64,000 nt of DNA from NCBI RefSeq assembly GCF_002966125.1, contig NZ_CP027062.1:248001-312000 (forward strand), in the 5' to 3' direction. Within the stretch, counting starts at the first letter, position 1. The number at the start of each line of letters is the position of its first letter. Source of the DNA: Pukyongia salina. Lineage in GTDB: Bacteria; Bacteroidota; Bacteroidia; Flavobacteriales; Flavobacteriaceae. The translations under genes and the position numbers were made by a program. Below the pieces are notes generated by a model. That model was not told the origin of the DNA. It searched no databases and saw nothing but the letters and a program-made list of their open reading frames with translations. This document shows, in pieces, positions 1 through 8,586 of this stretch.

Positions 1-1302
1 GCCTTCGGAATGATTGGCGCTTCGCTGAGTGGGGTTACATTTATTTCGGTGCCCGGATGGGTGGAGGCTTCAAAATTTAGCTATTTCCAGGTGGTCCTTG
101 GGTATACGATTGGTTATGCAGTGATAGGTACTGTGTTATTACCATTGTATTACAGGCTTAATCTCACCTCTATATATACCTACCTTGAAGGCCGTTTCGG
201 TAACAATTCGTATAAAACAGGTGCTTCATTCTTTCTTTTGTCGAGAGTTGTGGGTGCCAGTTTCCGTTTATATTTAGTTGCTATTGTACTCCAGAATCTC
301 GTATTCGATGCCCTTAATATACCATTCTGGGTTACGGTTACTATCACCATCTTACTCATTTGGCTTTACACCTTTAAAAGCGGGATCAAGACCATTGTAT
401 GGACCGATACATTACAAACATTGTTTATGCTAATTGCGGTGGGTGTTGCGATCTATTATGTAGCCACCGATCTAGGACTGGACGCCGGGTCTGTTTTCGG
501 GTTTATCGCAGATAGTGATCTTTCCCAGATCTTCTTTTTCGAAGATTGGAAAAGTGGTGATCATTTTGTAAAACAATTTATCAGCGGGGCATTTATCGCT
601 ATTGTGATGACCGGCCTCGACCAGGATATGATGCAGAAAAACCTCACCTGTAGATCTCTGAAAGACGCTCAAAAGAATATGTTCTGGTTTACGATCGTGC
701 TCACAATTGTGAATTTCATTTTCCTCGCTCTTGGTTTATTATTAACTGTATACGCTCAACAAAACGGAGTGGATGCCGTTCGTGACCAATTATTTCCAAC
801 CATAGCGATGAAATCGGGCTTAGGGATAGGAATTGCGGTGTTCTTTATGCTCGGTTTAATTGCCGCAGCATATTCCAGTGCGGATAGCGCGTTAACCTCC
901 CTAACTACCTCTTTCAGTATCGATATTATGGAGATAGAGAAGAAATACGATGCAGTGAAGCAGGTGGTAATGCGCAAACGGATTCATGTTTTGGCTTCCC
1001 TGGTATTAATTGCAGTCATCATTATTTTTAAATACCTCATCGCAGACGCTACGGTTATTGCAAAATTGTTCACTTTTGCCGGCTATACCTATGGGCCCTT
1101 GCTGGGTCTTTATGCTTTTGGCTTATTTACTAAATGGGAGGTAAAGGATAAACTCGTGCCATGGATCGCCGTGGCTACCCCGTTTGCAGGATACTTAATT
1201 AGCTACCTGGCCACATTATGGATAAATTTCGATTTCGGTTTCTTTATCCTCATTTTAAACGGAGCTCTCACCTTTTTAGGACTAATATTGATTAGACGCT
1301 AA
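1..1302 (+). CDS. Sodium:solute symporter (SSS family), 5'-truncated by the window edge
   Basis: The frame is open from base 1; the first Met visible in the window (base 10) is internal, because in-frame Ala-Phe-Gly codons precede it and the sequence there already resembles the second membrane helix of SSS carriers (FGMIGASLSGVTFISVPGW). About 433 residues are visible against roughly 480-560 for the family, so about 50 N-terminal residues lie outside. Many hydrophobic helices are separated by short charged loops, and the segment around MTGLDQDMMQKNL followed by the AAAYSSADSALTSL helix is typical of SSS proteins. Such carriers use the sodium gradient to import sugars, amino acids, sialic acid or similar solutes across the inner membrane; the substrate cannot be read here. 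The 3' end overlaps the convergent CoA-binding gene by about 20 bases. Confidence 0.9.
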   Translation, partial: AFGMIGASLSGVTFISVPGWVEASKFSYFQVVLGYTIGYAVIGTVLLPLYYRLNLTSIYTYLEGRFGNNSYKTGASFFLLSRVVGASFRLYLVAIVLQNLVFDALNIPFWVTVTITILLIWLYTFKSGIKTIVWTDTLQTLFMLIAVGVAIYYVATDLGLDAGSVFGFIADSDLSQIFFFEDWKSGDHFVKQFISGAFIAIVMTGLDQDMMQKNLTCRSLKDAQKNMFWFTIVLTIVNFIFLALGLLLTVYAQQNGVDAVRDQLFPTIAMKSGLGIGIAVFFMLGLIAAAYSSADSALTSLTTSFSIDIMEIEKKYDAVKQVVMRKRIHVLASLVLIAVIIIFKYLIADATVIAKLFTFAGYTYGPLLGLYAFGLFTKWEVKDKLVPWIAVATPFAGYLISYLATLWINFDFGFFILILNGALTFLGLILIRR

Positions 1303-1641
1303 AAGCACCAGGCTGCAGGCCACATCCACCTTAATATTATTTTTTAAGAGTATATCGTAAAACTCCGGATTTTCAGTTCCGGGATTAAAAATCACCCGTT
1401 CCGGATTGAGAGAGACTACATAGTCGTAATATTCCGGTTGCCTTTTTGCGCCCAGGTAGAGACTTACCGTGTGCACATCTTTCAATGGTTCTTTTTCAGT
1501 AATAATATCAACATCGGCAATAGTCCCAGTTCTATTTCCTATCGCAACAACCGGATAACCTTTAGCCCTCAGTCTGTGAATTACAAGGTTCGAATAACGA
1601 TCAAGGTTTGTACTGGCACCTATTACAACTGTCTTTTTCAT
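1282..1641 (-). CDS. CoA-binding (Rossmann-like) domain protein
   Basis: A 119-residue single-domain protein. The N-terminus has the beta-strand/loop signature VVIGASTN, followed by a region rich in small and hydrophobic residues (GYPVVAIGNRTG) and a late VIFNPGTENPEF segment, as in the small CoA-binding proteins (CoA_binding_2 family, YccU-like). These proteins resemble the nucleotide-binding half of succinyl-CoA synthetase, and their precise role is not established. The length fits the family, so the gene appears complete. Its last codons overlap the end of the symporter on the other strand. Upstream lies a 347-base intergenic region shared with the divergent TonB-type receptor gene. Confidence 0.8.
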   Translation of the reverse strand: MKKTVVIGASTNLDRYSNLVIHRLRAKGYPVVAIGNRTGTIADVDIITEKEPLKDVHTVSLYLGAKRQPEYYDYVVSLNPERVIFNPGTENPEFYDILLKNNIKVDVACSLVLLASNQY

Positions 1642-1988
1642 GCAGTATTTTTTTTATGGACCCCAAAAGTATTAAAACTAAGTTAAAAAAGAGAAGTGCT
1701 GTAACAAAGTGTCTTTGGATACGTCTATAGAATAGAAATATTTCTGCTTTACTGTGAAAATTTTTACGTTGATGGTTAGTGTTAATAATAGCAGTAAAGT
1801 TACAAGCCCCGGGTTCTAGTCCTGGGGCTTGTTCTTTTAACAGAAAAAGTAGAATTTTTCTGTAACACAATTTCTCCCCAGACGTCTTATGTGAAACATT
1901 CCGATTAATCAACGGAAGGCTCTTTATTTCATTTCGATTTTACAAGAGCAGATAAGACAACACCAATAAAAACATTCAAATCAATCAA
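1642..1988. other. Intergenic region with a structured-RNA candidate
   Basis: This region of about 350 bases between divergent genes contains no convincing protein gene. Its notable content is a helix (1746-1755 with 1791-1800) immediately followed by a 12-bp hairpin (1802-1832) and a T-rich tract, described separately. No clear promoter for the downstream receptor gene is visible; a weak TAnnTTTG-like element (TGTCTTTG, 1710-1717) lies upstream of the hairpins. Confidence 0.5.
1746..1838 (+). ncRNA. Candidate small RNA ending in a tRNA-T-arm-like terminator hairpin
   Basis: CTTTACTG (1747-1754) pairs with CAGTAAAG (1792-1799), extendable by G-T pairs at each end. One base later a 12-bp stem (1802-1813 with 1821-1832, one G-T pair) closes a seven-base loop TTCTAGT and is followed by TTCTTTT. 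The loop matches the T-loop consensus TTCNANN, and the stem equals a 5-bp T stem stacked on a 7-bp acceptor-like stem, so the hairpin mimics a tRNA minihelix, but no D or anticodon arm is present. It cannot terminate a neighbouring gene, since both neighbours point away from it. A stable RNA of about 115 bases starting near 1724 is the simplest reading; a tRNA remnant is an alternative. Confidence 0.4.
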
Positions 1989-4433
1989 ATGATGAAACAG
2001 TTATTTTTAGTAGTAACATTACTTTTTGGATTATTTTCTTACGCAAACAATAATCCCGATTCAGAAATTAAAGGAAAGATAACCGGAACGGTTATAGACA
2101 AAAACCTTCAACAACCTATCCCCTACGTTACCATAGCGGTAAAGACTTTATCCGGTGAGATCATTACAGGAGGAGTTACAGACGATGATGGAAATTTTGC
2201 CATCGAAGATATTCCTGAAGGAAAAAGTCTGGTAAATATCCAGTTTATAGGCTACAAAACCTATTCTACAGAAGTGGAAATTAGCCGTGGCAGCCGAAAC
2301 GTCGACCTGGGTGATATTCTTCTCGAGGAGGATGTTGCCGCCCTTGATGAGGTAACGGTTGTGGCGGAAAGGTCTACTATTCAGCAGAAACTGGACAGGA
2401 AGGTTATTACTATTGGGAAGGACCTGCAAACTGCAGGACCTACAGCATCGGATATAATGAACAACCTGCCATCTGTGAGCGTAGACCAACAAACAGGGGC
2501 TATCGCCTTAAGAGGAAATCAGAACGTACGTGTAATGGTGGACGGTAAGCTTTCTAACGTACCAGTAGCCCAGTTGTTAAAACAGATTCCTTCAACTTCA
2601 ATCAAGCAAATAGAATTAATCACCAATCCTTCGGCGAAATATAACCCGGAAGGTATGAGTGGTATCATTAATATAGTACTTCACAAGAACGTAAACGTTG
2701 GCTTCAACGGGAACGCCAGTGTAGGACTTACATACGAGGAACAAGCGAAGTTCAACAGTAGCCTTGATATGAACTACAGAAATGGGAAGATCAACCTGTT
2801 TGGAAACTGGGGTCATAATTCTTCTAAAAATGAAAACTTTGGACATATTTTCCGTCCGGATGACAATTCGGAACAGCTATTCGAATTCCTGGATGACAGC
2901 AGATCTAACCTCGTAAAAGCGGGAATAGATTATTACCTGAACGACAATAACACCTTGTCCTTCTTCACCAACCAGAATTTCTTTGATGGAAGTACAGAAG
3001 GGATCACCAATATTCTGTATTACGACGACAACAGTTTTAATCAAACACAGCTCTTCCTGCAGATGAGTGATAATATCTCATCGCAGTATAATTTTAATTA
3101 TAAGTTGGATTTCGACAAGGAAGGTCATAATATTGAACTGGAAGCCGATTTCAATACGTTTAATGGAGATGAGACTGGTAATTTCCAGTTCGGGGGTGCC
3201 GCTTTCCTTGATGATTATATGGACTTTGTCGATACAGACCGGGAGCGCCTCACGGTGAATCTGGATTATGTAAATCCATTAAATGAAACTACCAAATTAG
3301 AAATTGGCGCAGAAGCTCGAATATTCGAAACACAGCTGCAGTACAATTCCACCGGACAATCGTTTAATTCGGTTGGTGAGCTAATTCCTACTCCAGACAC
3401 AGATTTCGACTATAACAGGGATATCTATTCGGCCTATGTGACCTACGGGAAAAACTTCGAAAAATGGTCTGTACAACTTGGAGCCCGTGTTGAAACCGTT
3501 GAAGTTAGAGCCGATACAAATACCGTTCGAGCCTTCACCAATGACTATTTACAGCTATATCCGTCGGCATTCGTAACCTATACACCATCAGAGTCCAATC
3601 AATTTCAGGTGAGTTACAGCCGTAGAGTGGATAGACCCGGATTGGATCAGGTAAATCCTATTCGTGAGTGGAGTACACCACTAATCTCTTCCTTCGGAAA
3701 CACATCACTGGAACCTCAATTCACCAATTCTGTTGAAGCCAATTATACCAAGAACCTGAAAAAAGGAAGTATAACGGCAGGGGTATTCTTTCGTGCGATC
3801 GAAGATGAAATTAACAGGGCAGTTTACGTAGACAGGACAGACCTAAGCAAGGTGATCCTTACTTTCGATAACTTCGATAATACTTCGGCCTATGGAGTGG
3901 AATTATCCTCCAACTATCGTCCTACTAACTGGTGGAACTTTAATTTCAGTTTCGATCTGTATAATCAAACTCAGAAAGGAATCACCGAATCTTTAAATAA
4001 CCCTGGAAATAACCCAACAATTGATGATATTATACAGGAAAGCGTAGAAGTGGATAACACAGCGTGGAATCTACGTATGTTCAACAACTTCAAAGCGACG
4101 GAAAATCTCACATTCTCTGCGTTCGGATTTTACCGCGGACGAAATAAAGGACTGCAATTTGAGGTAGAACCAATGTATTTTGTAAATATAGGAGCCCGAT
4201 ATAATCTATGGGACGGTCAGGGTACCTTTAGTATAAATTATAACGATATCTTCGATACTATGAGATTTGCCTTCGATGGACAGCGACCTTACGCACAGGT
4301 TGGTGAGTTCAACTGGGAGAGCAATACGGTTTTTGTAGGTTTATCGTACCGATTTGGAGGTGGGAAATACAGAGCTAAATCCCGTAAGCGACGTGATAAC
4401 GATGTAAAATCGGGAGGCGGAGGTATCTTTTAA
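1989..4433 (+). CDS. TonB-dependent-receptor-like outer membrane beta-barrel protein
   Basis: 814 residues. A signal peptide covers about residues 1-20 (the start could be the first or the second of two adjacent Met codons). Residues 28-115 form a carboxypeptidase-regulatory-like (CarboxypepD_reg) beta-sandwich starting at GKITGTVIDKNLQQPIPYVT, and about 118-225 form a plug domain (EVTVVAERS, then SVDQQTGAIALRGNQNVRVMVDG). The remainder is a beta-barrel rich in alternating aromatic residues, of the type annotated as outer membrane protein beta-barrel family 3. The tail has a basic segment (KYRAKSRKRR) and a glycine run, unlike the classic C-terminal Phe strand. The family imports or binds ligands at the outer membrane with TonB energy; the substrate is unknown. 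No SusD-like partner is adjacent, so this is not an ordinary polysaccharide-utilisation pair. Confidence 0.88.
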   Translation: MMKQLFLVVTLLFGLFSYANNNPDSEIKGKITGTVIDKNLQQPIPYVTIAVKTLSGEIITGGVTDDDGNFAIEDIPEGKSLVNIQFIGYKTYSTEVEISRGSRNVDLGDILLEEDVAALDEVTVVAERSTIQQKLDRKVITIGKDLQTAGPTASDIMNNLPSVSVDQQTGAIALRGNQNVRVMVDGKLSNVPVAQLLKQIPSTSIKQIELITNPSAKYNPEGMSGIINIVLHKNVNVGFNGNASVGLTYEEQAKFNSSLDMNYRNGKINLFGNWGHNSSKNENFGHIFRPDDNSEQLFEFLDDSRSNLVKAGIDYYLNDNNTLSFFTNQNFFDGSTEGITNILYYDDNSFNQTQLFLQMSDNISSQYNFNYKLDFDKEGHNIELEADFNTFNGDETGNFQFGGAAFLDDYMDFVDTDRERLTVNLDYVNPLNETTKLEIGAEARIFETQLQYNSTGQSFNSVGELIPTPDTDFDYNRDIYSAYVTYGKNFEKWSVQLGARVETVEVRADTNTVRAFTNDYLQLYPSAFVTYTPSESNQFQVSYSRRVDRPGLDQVNPIREWSTPLISSFGNTSLEPQFTNSVEANYTKNLKKGSITAGVFFRAIEDEINRAVYVDRTDLSKVILTFDNFDNTSAYGVELSSNYRPTNWWNFNFSFDLYNQTQKGITESLNNPGNNPTIDDIIQESVEVDNTAWNLRMFNNFKATENLTFSAFGFYRGRNKGLQFEVEPMYFVNIGARYNLWDGQGTFSINYNDIFDTMRFAFDGQRPYAQVGEFNWESNTVFVGLSYRFGGGKYRAKSRKRRDNDVKSGGGGIF

Positions 4434-4590
4434 TCGGCTAACTGCCACAAAATGTTATAATTGCGTTAAAATGGCAATAGCAATGCAACATTTGGTATAG
4501 TTTTTTAGTCTACTAGTATATACCTGCTTGAACATTAGTTTTATAATTTATTTGAATTAGCCATTCATCGAAATAAAATTATCAGGTACT

Positions 4591-4623
4591 AAAAAGCCAT
4601 CCGATATTATTGGATGGCTTTTT
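4591..4623. terminator. Bidirectional intrinsic terminator
   Basis: A perfect 12-bp stem AAAAAGCCATCC / GGATGGCTTTTT with a 9-base loop. A-tract on one side and T-tract on the other let it serve both the TonB-type receptor gene and the convergent fabH gene. Confidence 0.85.
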
Positions 4624-4644
4624 TATTTTTTCTGAAGCGTTTGG

Positions 4645-5652
4645 TTACCAACGCATGATCACACTTCCCCATGTAAATCCACTTCCGAAGGCAGCTAAAA
4701 CAACCAGGTCTCCGTCTTTGATCTTTCCTAGTTCCCAGGCTTCTGTTAACGCGATCGGAATAGAAGCTGCAGTAGTATTTCCGTATTTCTGTATATTATT
4801 GAACACCTGATCATCGCTCAACTTTAATTTTTTCTGAATGAATTGCGAGATCCTTAAATTCGCCTGATGTGGAATAAGCATATCTATATCCTCCAGGCCA
4901 AGCCCATTAGCCTTTAGCCCTTCCATGATCACCTCGGTAAAGCGCACAATGGCGTGTTTAAATACAAACTGACCATTCATATAAGGATAATAAGGAATAT
5001 CCTCCTGAGGATTCTTCTCTATGATTTCCGGCACCCAGTATCCCGTACTCGGACCCTGCAATGCCAATTCATCCTTGTGTTTTCCTTCGCTGTGAAGATG
5101 AGTTGAAAGTATACCTCCCTGTCCATCGGTATTTCTTGAAACAACCGCTGCGCCGGCCCCATCTCCAAAGATCACCGAGACACCCCGTCCTCTGGTACTA
5201 AAGTCTAAACCACCACTATGGTTCTCACTACCAATTACCAATACATGTTTGTACATTCCGGTTTTAACGTACTGATCTGCCACAGACAGAGCATACACAA
5301 AACCACTACATTGATTTCTAACGTCCAATGCAGGGATAGTATCCATCCCCATTAACTCCTGTACCTGAACCCCGCCACCCGGAAAATACATATCCGGACT
5401 CAGCGTAGCAAAAACGATCATCTCAATATCACTCGGACTTAGATTAGCTCTCTCCAATGCAATTGTGGCAGCCTTCACTCCCATTCCCGAAGTGGTATTA
5501 CCATCACCTTTCTTTATATGCCGTCGCTCTTTTATGCCCGTTCGTTCCTGTATCCAGGCATCATTGGTATCCATCAATCTGGACAGATCATCATTAGTAA
5601 CCACATTTTCGGGTACATAATGACCCAGGCCTGATATTTTCGATGTGTACAT
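4645..5652 (-). CDS. fabH: Beta-ketoacyl-ACP synthase III (KAS III)
   Basis: 335 residues, the normal KAS III length. The thiolase-fold catalytic triad is visible: Cys115 in NQCSGF, His262 in IPHQANLRI and Asn292 in YGNTTAAS; the glycine-rich GDGAGAAV lies near residue 165. The enzyme condenses acetyl-CoA or a branched short-chain acyl-CoA with malonyl-ACP to start type II fatty acid synthesis in the cytoplasm. The gene stands alone, away from plsX/acpP, so it may be a second copy or may start a specialised acyl chain; OleC/DarB-like KAS III relatives cannot be excluded from sequence alone. A TATATTG element (5725-5719 on the minus strand) may be its promoter. Confidence 0.88.
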   Translation of the reverse strand: MYTSKISGLGHYVPENVVTNDDLSRLMDTNDAWIQERTGIKERRHIKKGDGNTTSGMGVKAATIALERANLSPSDIEMIVFATLSPDMYFPGGGVQVQELMGMDTIPALDVRNQCSGFVYALSVADQYVKTGMYKHVLVIGSENHSGGLDFSTRGRGVSVIFGDGAGAAVVSRNTDGQGGILSTHLHSEGKHKDELALQGPSTGYWVPEIIEKNPQEDIPYYPYMNGQFVFKHAIVRFTEVIMEGLKANGLGLEDIDMLIPHQANLRISQFIQKKLKLSDDQVFNNIQKYGNTTAASIPIALTEAWELGKIKDGDLVVLAAFGSGFTWGSVIMRW

Positions 5653-5731
5653 TAAAAGCTAATTTATTTAGGAACCGAAAGATAGGTATTCAGGTAATGC
5701 AACTAAAATTATTTATTACAATATAGTATGC

Positions 5732-5778
5732 ACGCATAGTAACGGCATAGGTAGTACCACGCAATTTCCGTATCTTTT
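5732..5778 (+). promoter_or_regulatory. Putative activator-dependent promoter with phased ACG boxes
   Basis: ACGCAT (5732) and ACGGCA (5742) are exactly 10 bp apart. The TAtcTTTt element (5771-5778), a near match to the Bacteroidetes -7 box TAnnTTTG, begins 29 bp after the second ACG. No TTG is seen at -33. The same layout recurs before the small protein at 10624 and the HYR protein at 15683. The start codon at 5801 is about 16 bases after the expected transcription start. Confidence 0.4.
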
Positions 5779-5800
5779 TGCAAACTTTGAAACTATCACG

Positions 5801-8251
5801 ATGAGAAATTATTTTTACTTCCTCTGCGCATTTTTAATTTTTGCCGGAACTACAGGCGCTCAAGAAAAATTAAACTATCAAAAACCACCAAAAGAAATCC
5901 TGGATCTTGTTGAAGCCCCGCTGGCTCCTATCGTAATGATCGATTCTCAGGGAGAAAATGTGGTCTTGTTGTACCGGGATGCCTTCAAATCCATAGCCGA
6001 ACTTTCGGAACCTGAATTGCGATTGGCCGGACTTCGAATCAACCCGAAAACTAATATTGGCAGCCGTACCAATTATTATAATAATATAAAGGTAAAGAAA
6101 GCGAGTGCCAAAGAAGCAACCCAGGTTAGTGGTCTTCCTGAAAACCCAAGGCTTTCCAATTTCAGCAGGTCCCCGAATGAAAAAATGGTGGCTTGCCTTA
6201 ATACTACTTCTGAAGGTGCCGAAGTGTGGGTAGTCGATATCGAAAAAGCTGTCGCTAAAAAACTAACTCCCGCTACGGTAAATGCCAATATGCGGGACGC
6301 GATAAATTGGTTTAAAGACAATAATGCCTTGTTGGTGAAAATGCTCCCGGCTAATAGAAAGCAGCTTATCAATACTGCCGAAGCTGTTCCCGAAGGGCCA
6401 ACTATCTCGACCAGTGACGGGCAAAAAGCTCAAAACCGTACCTACCAGGATCTACTGAAGAATCCGAACGATGAGGCCAATTTTGAGCAATTGGCGCTTT
6501 CAGAAATAAAAAAAGTAAGTATTGGAGGTATGATCTCAGATTTTCTTCCCTCTGCCATGTTCAGAAATATAGAATTCTCCCCTGATGGCAATTTCATCCT
6601 GATATCCCAAATAGAAAGACCTTTCTCATACATCGTACCTTATTATAGATTCCCGTATAAGGAAATTATCTACGACAAAAATGGCAAACAACTAACTGTA
6701 TTTAATGAAGTTCCGCTCAATGAAGTTCAGCCAAAAGGGTTTATGGCAACCCGTAAGGGAAAGCGGAACACATCCTGGAGAGCCGATAAGCCGGCAACTC
6801 TTTTTTGGGTTGAAGCCCAGGATGAGGGAGATCCCGAAAATATAGTGGAATATCGAGATGCGGTCTATACAGTGGACGCTCCATTTACTTCACCGGGAGC
6901 GTTATTGTTAAAAACAAAGCAACGTTATTCTGGAATTAGCTGGGGGAACGATCAAACCGCTATTGCCTACGATTACTGGTGGGATACAAGAAATACTAAA
7001 ACCTATCTTTTTAATCCATCCAACCCTGCGCAACCGTCAAGGATCATTGCAGACAGGAATTATCAGGATCGATATAGTGATCCGGGTAATTTTGTTACTA
7101 CCCAAAACCAATTTGGAAGGGATGTTTTGGAAATTCAAAAAGGCAAGCTTTTCTTAATGGGTGATGGCTATACCGAAAATGGCCAGTTTCCTTTTATAGA
7201 TGCGTTCGATCTTAAGACCGAGGAAAAATCCAGAATATATCAGTCGAAATATACCGATAAGCTGGAAGACCTCAATTCGGCTATAGACATGAAAGAGGGA
7301 AAGATCCTGGTAAGGATCGAATCCAAAAATGAATATCCTAATTATTATTTCAGAAATATCTATAAGAAAGAATCGCTTACTCCAGTCACCTCCTTTGAGA
7401 ACCCTTTTAAGAGCCTGGCGAATATACACAAGGAAGTTATAAATTATAAAAGAGACGATGGTCTGGATCTGGAAGGCACCCTGTATCTACCGGTTGGATA
7501 TGATAAAACAAAAAAGGAAAAAATGCCTATGATCTTATGGGCGTATCCCAGGGAATTTAAAGATAAAAGCAGTGCCTCTCAAAATACTACCAACCCCAAT
7601 GAATTTATCTACCCGTACTGGGGGAGTCCTATTTATTGGGTAACCCAGGGCTATGTAGTTTTAGACGACGCTGCCTTCCCCATCGTGGGTGAAGGAGATG
7701 AAGAACCTAATGATACATTCCGTACTCAACTGGTAGCAAATGCGAAGGCTGCCATCGACGCCGTGGATGAACTTGGTTATATAGACCGTACTCGAGTTGC
7801 CGTAGGCGGACACAGTTATGGAGCGTTTATGGTGGCTAATTTACTTAGTCACTCAAATCTGTTCGCTGCCGGAATTGCAAGAAGTGGCGCTTATAACCGA
7901 ACGTTAACACCCTTCGGATTTCAAAGTGAACAACGAAGTTATTGGGATTCTCCCGAAACCTACTACACTATGTCGCCATTTATGCACGCAGATAAAATGA
8001 AAACTCCTTTATTATTGATTCATGGAGAGGCCGACAATAATTCGGGAACGTATCCACTACAAAGTGAGCGGTATTTTAATGCGTTGAAAGGACTTGGAGC
8101 ACCGGCCCGACTTGTAATGCTTCCGAAGGAAAGTCACGGTTACCGTGCCAAAGAAAGTATACTTCATTTACTGTGGGAGCAGGATGTTTGGCTGGACGAA
8201 CATGTGAAGAACAAAAAAACCATAGTTACACCCAATTCACTAAAAAGATAG
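5801..8251 (+). CDS. S9 (prolyl oligopeptidase family) exported peptidase
   Basis: 816 residues with an N-terminal signal peptide (about 1-20, ending in TGAQ), then a beta-propeller-like region to about residue 540 and a C-terminal alpha/beta-hydrolase domain. The catalytic triad reads Ser672 in GGHSYGAFM, Asp745 in HGEADNN and His779 in ESHGYR. This arrangement matches the S9 dipeptidyl/glutamyl-aminopeptidase-like enzymes that cleave peptides in the periplasm or at the cell surface. No T9SS sorting domain is visible, so periplasmic location is most likely. A phased-ACG promoter lies upstream and a strong terminator follows the stop directly, so it is monocistronic. Confidence 0.9.
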   Translation: MRNYFYFLCAFLIFAGTTGAQEKLNYQKPPKEILDLVEAPLAPIVMIDSQGENVVLLYRDAFKSIAELSEPELRLAGLRINPKTNIGSRTNYYNNIKVKKASAKEATQVSGLPENPRLSNFSRSPNEKMVACLNTTSEGAEVWVVDIEKAVAKKLTPATVNANMRDAINWFKDNNALLVKMLPANRKQLINTAEAVPEGPTISTSDGQKAQNRTYQDLLKNPNDEANFEQLALSEIKKVSIGGMISDFLPSAMFRNIEFSPDGNFILISQIERPFSYIVPYYRFPYKEIIYDKNGKQLTVFNEVPLNEVQPKGFMATRKGKRNTSWRADKPATLFWVEAQDEGDPENIVEYRDAVYTVDAPFTSPGALLLKTKQRYSGISWGNDQTAIAYDYWWDTRNTKTYLFNPSNPAQPSRIIADRNYQDRYSDPGNFVTTQNQFGRDVLEIQKGKLFLMGDGYTENGQFPFIDAFDLKTEEKSRIYQSKYTDKLEDLNSAIDMKEGKILVRIESKNEYPNYYFRNIYKKESLTPVTSFENPFKSLANIHKEVINYKRDDGLDLEGTLYLPVGYDKTKKEKMPMILWAYPREFKDKSSASQNTTNPNEFIYPYWGSPIYWVTQGYVVLDDAAFPIVGEGDEEPNDTFRTQLVANAKAAIDAVDELGYIDRTRVAVGGHSYGAFMVANLLSHSNLFAAGIARSGAYNRTLTPFGFQSEQRSYWDSPETYYTMSPFMHADKMKTPLLLIHGEADNNSGTYPLQSERYFNALKGLGAPARLVMLPKESHGYRAKESILHLLWEQDVWLDEHVKNKKTIVTPNSLKR

Positions 8252-8254
8252 AAG

Positions 8255-8278
8255 AAGGGCGCTTCCCCAAGCGCCCTT
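8255..8278 (+). terminator. Intrinsic terminator of the S9 peptidase gene
   Basis: Perfect 10-bp stem AAGGGCGCTT / AAGCGCCCTT with a CCCC loop, three bases after the stop codon; the T tract is short. Confidence 0.8.
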
Positions 8279-8586
8279 TAAAACAACCTAACCAATAAAA
8301 TAAAAGATAAATAGTTACTTTTTCATAGCAATTGACTATCCCACCTTTTAATGATGTAAATATAATCGCTTTGTTTAATATATTTTCTTAAATATTAAAC
8401 AAAATATGTTAAGCTTTACTTAAAGATCTATAATTAAATACGCAGACAATCTTCGCAGATCATGAAAAGTACCCTCTCCGTGCCCTGCTATAAATGACAT
8501 CATGTCATACAGATTAGTATGGTATTCTATTTGAATAGGGAGCAGGGACAAACGATACTAATTTAAAAAGGAAAAACCATACAACT
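8279..8586. promoter_or_regulatory. htpG upstream region with inverted repeats
   Basis: About 300 AT-rich bases with no gene. It holds a 12-bp inverted repeat, TTTGTTTAATAT (8370-8381) and ATATTAAACAAA (8392-8403), with a 10-base spacer; a 7-bp palindrome ATGACAT-C-ATGTCAT (8494-8508); and CCCTGCT repeated in inverse as AGCAGGG shortly before the start codon. A purine-rich AAAAAGGAAAAA sits about ten bases before the ATG. No CIRCE element is present. The repeats may be an operator and leader-RNA structure controlling the heat-shock gene. Confidence 0.45.

Noticed and set aside
1601-1912. Minus-strand open frame of 103 codons with the sequence APGLEPGA
   Set aside because: The motif is what a tRNA-T-arm-like hairpin yields when translated in reverse, and the frame overlaps the start of the CoA-binding gene; it is not a protein gene.
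8279-8586. CIRCE operator or sigma-32 promoter before htpG
   Set aside because: Neither the TTAGCACTC inverted repeat nor a sigma-32 consensus is present.
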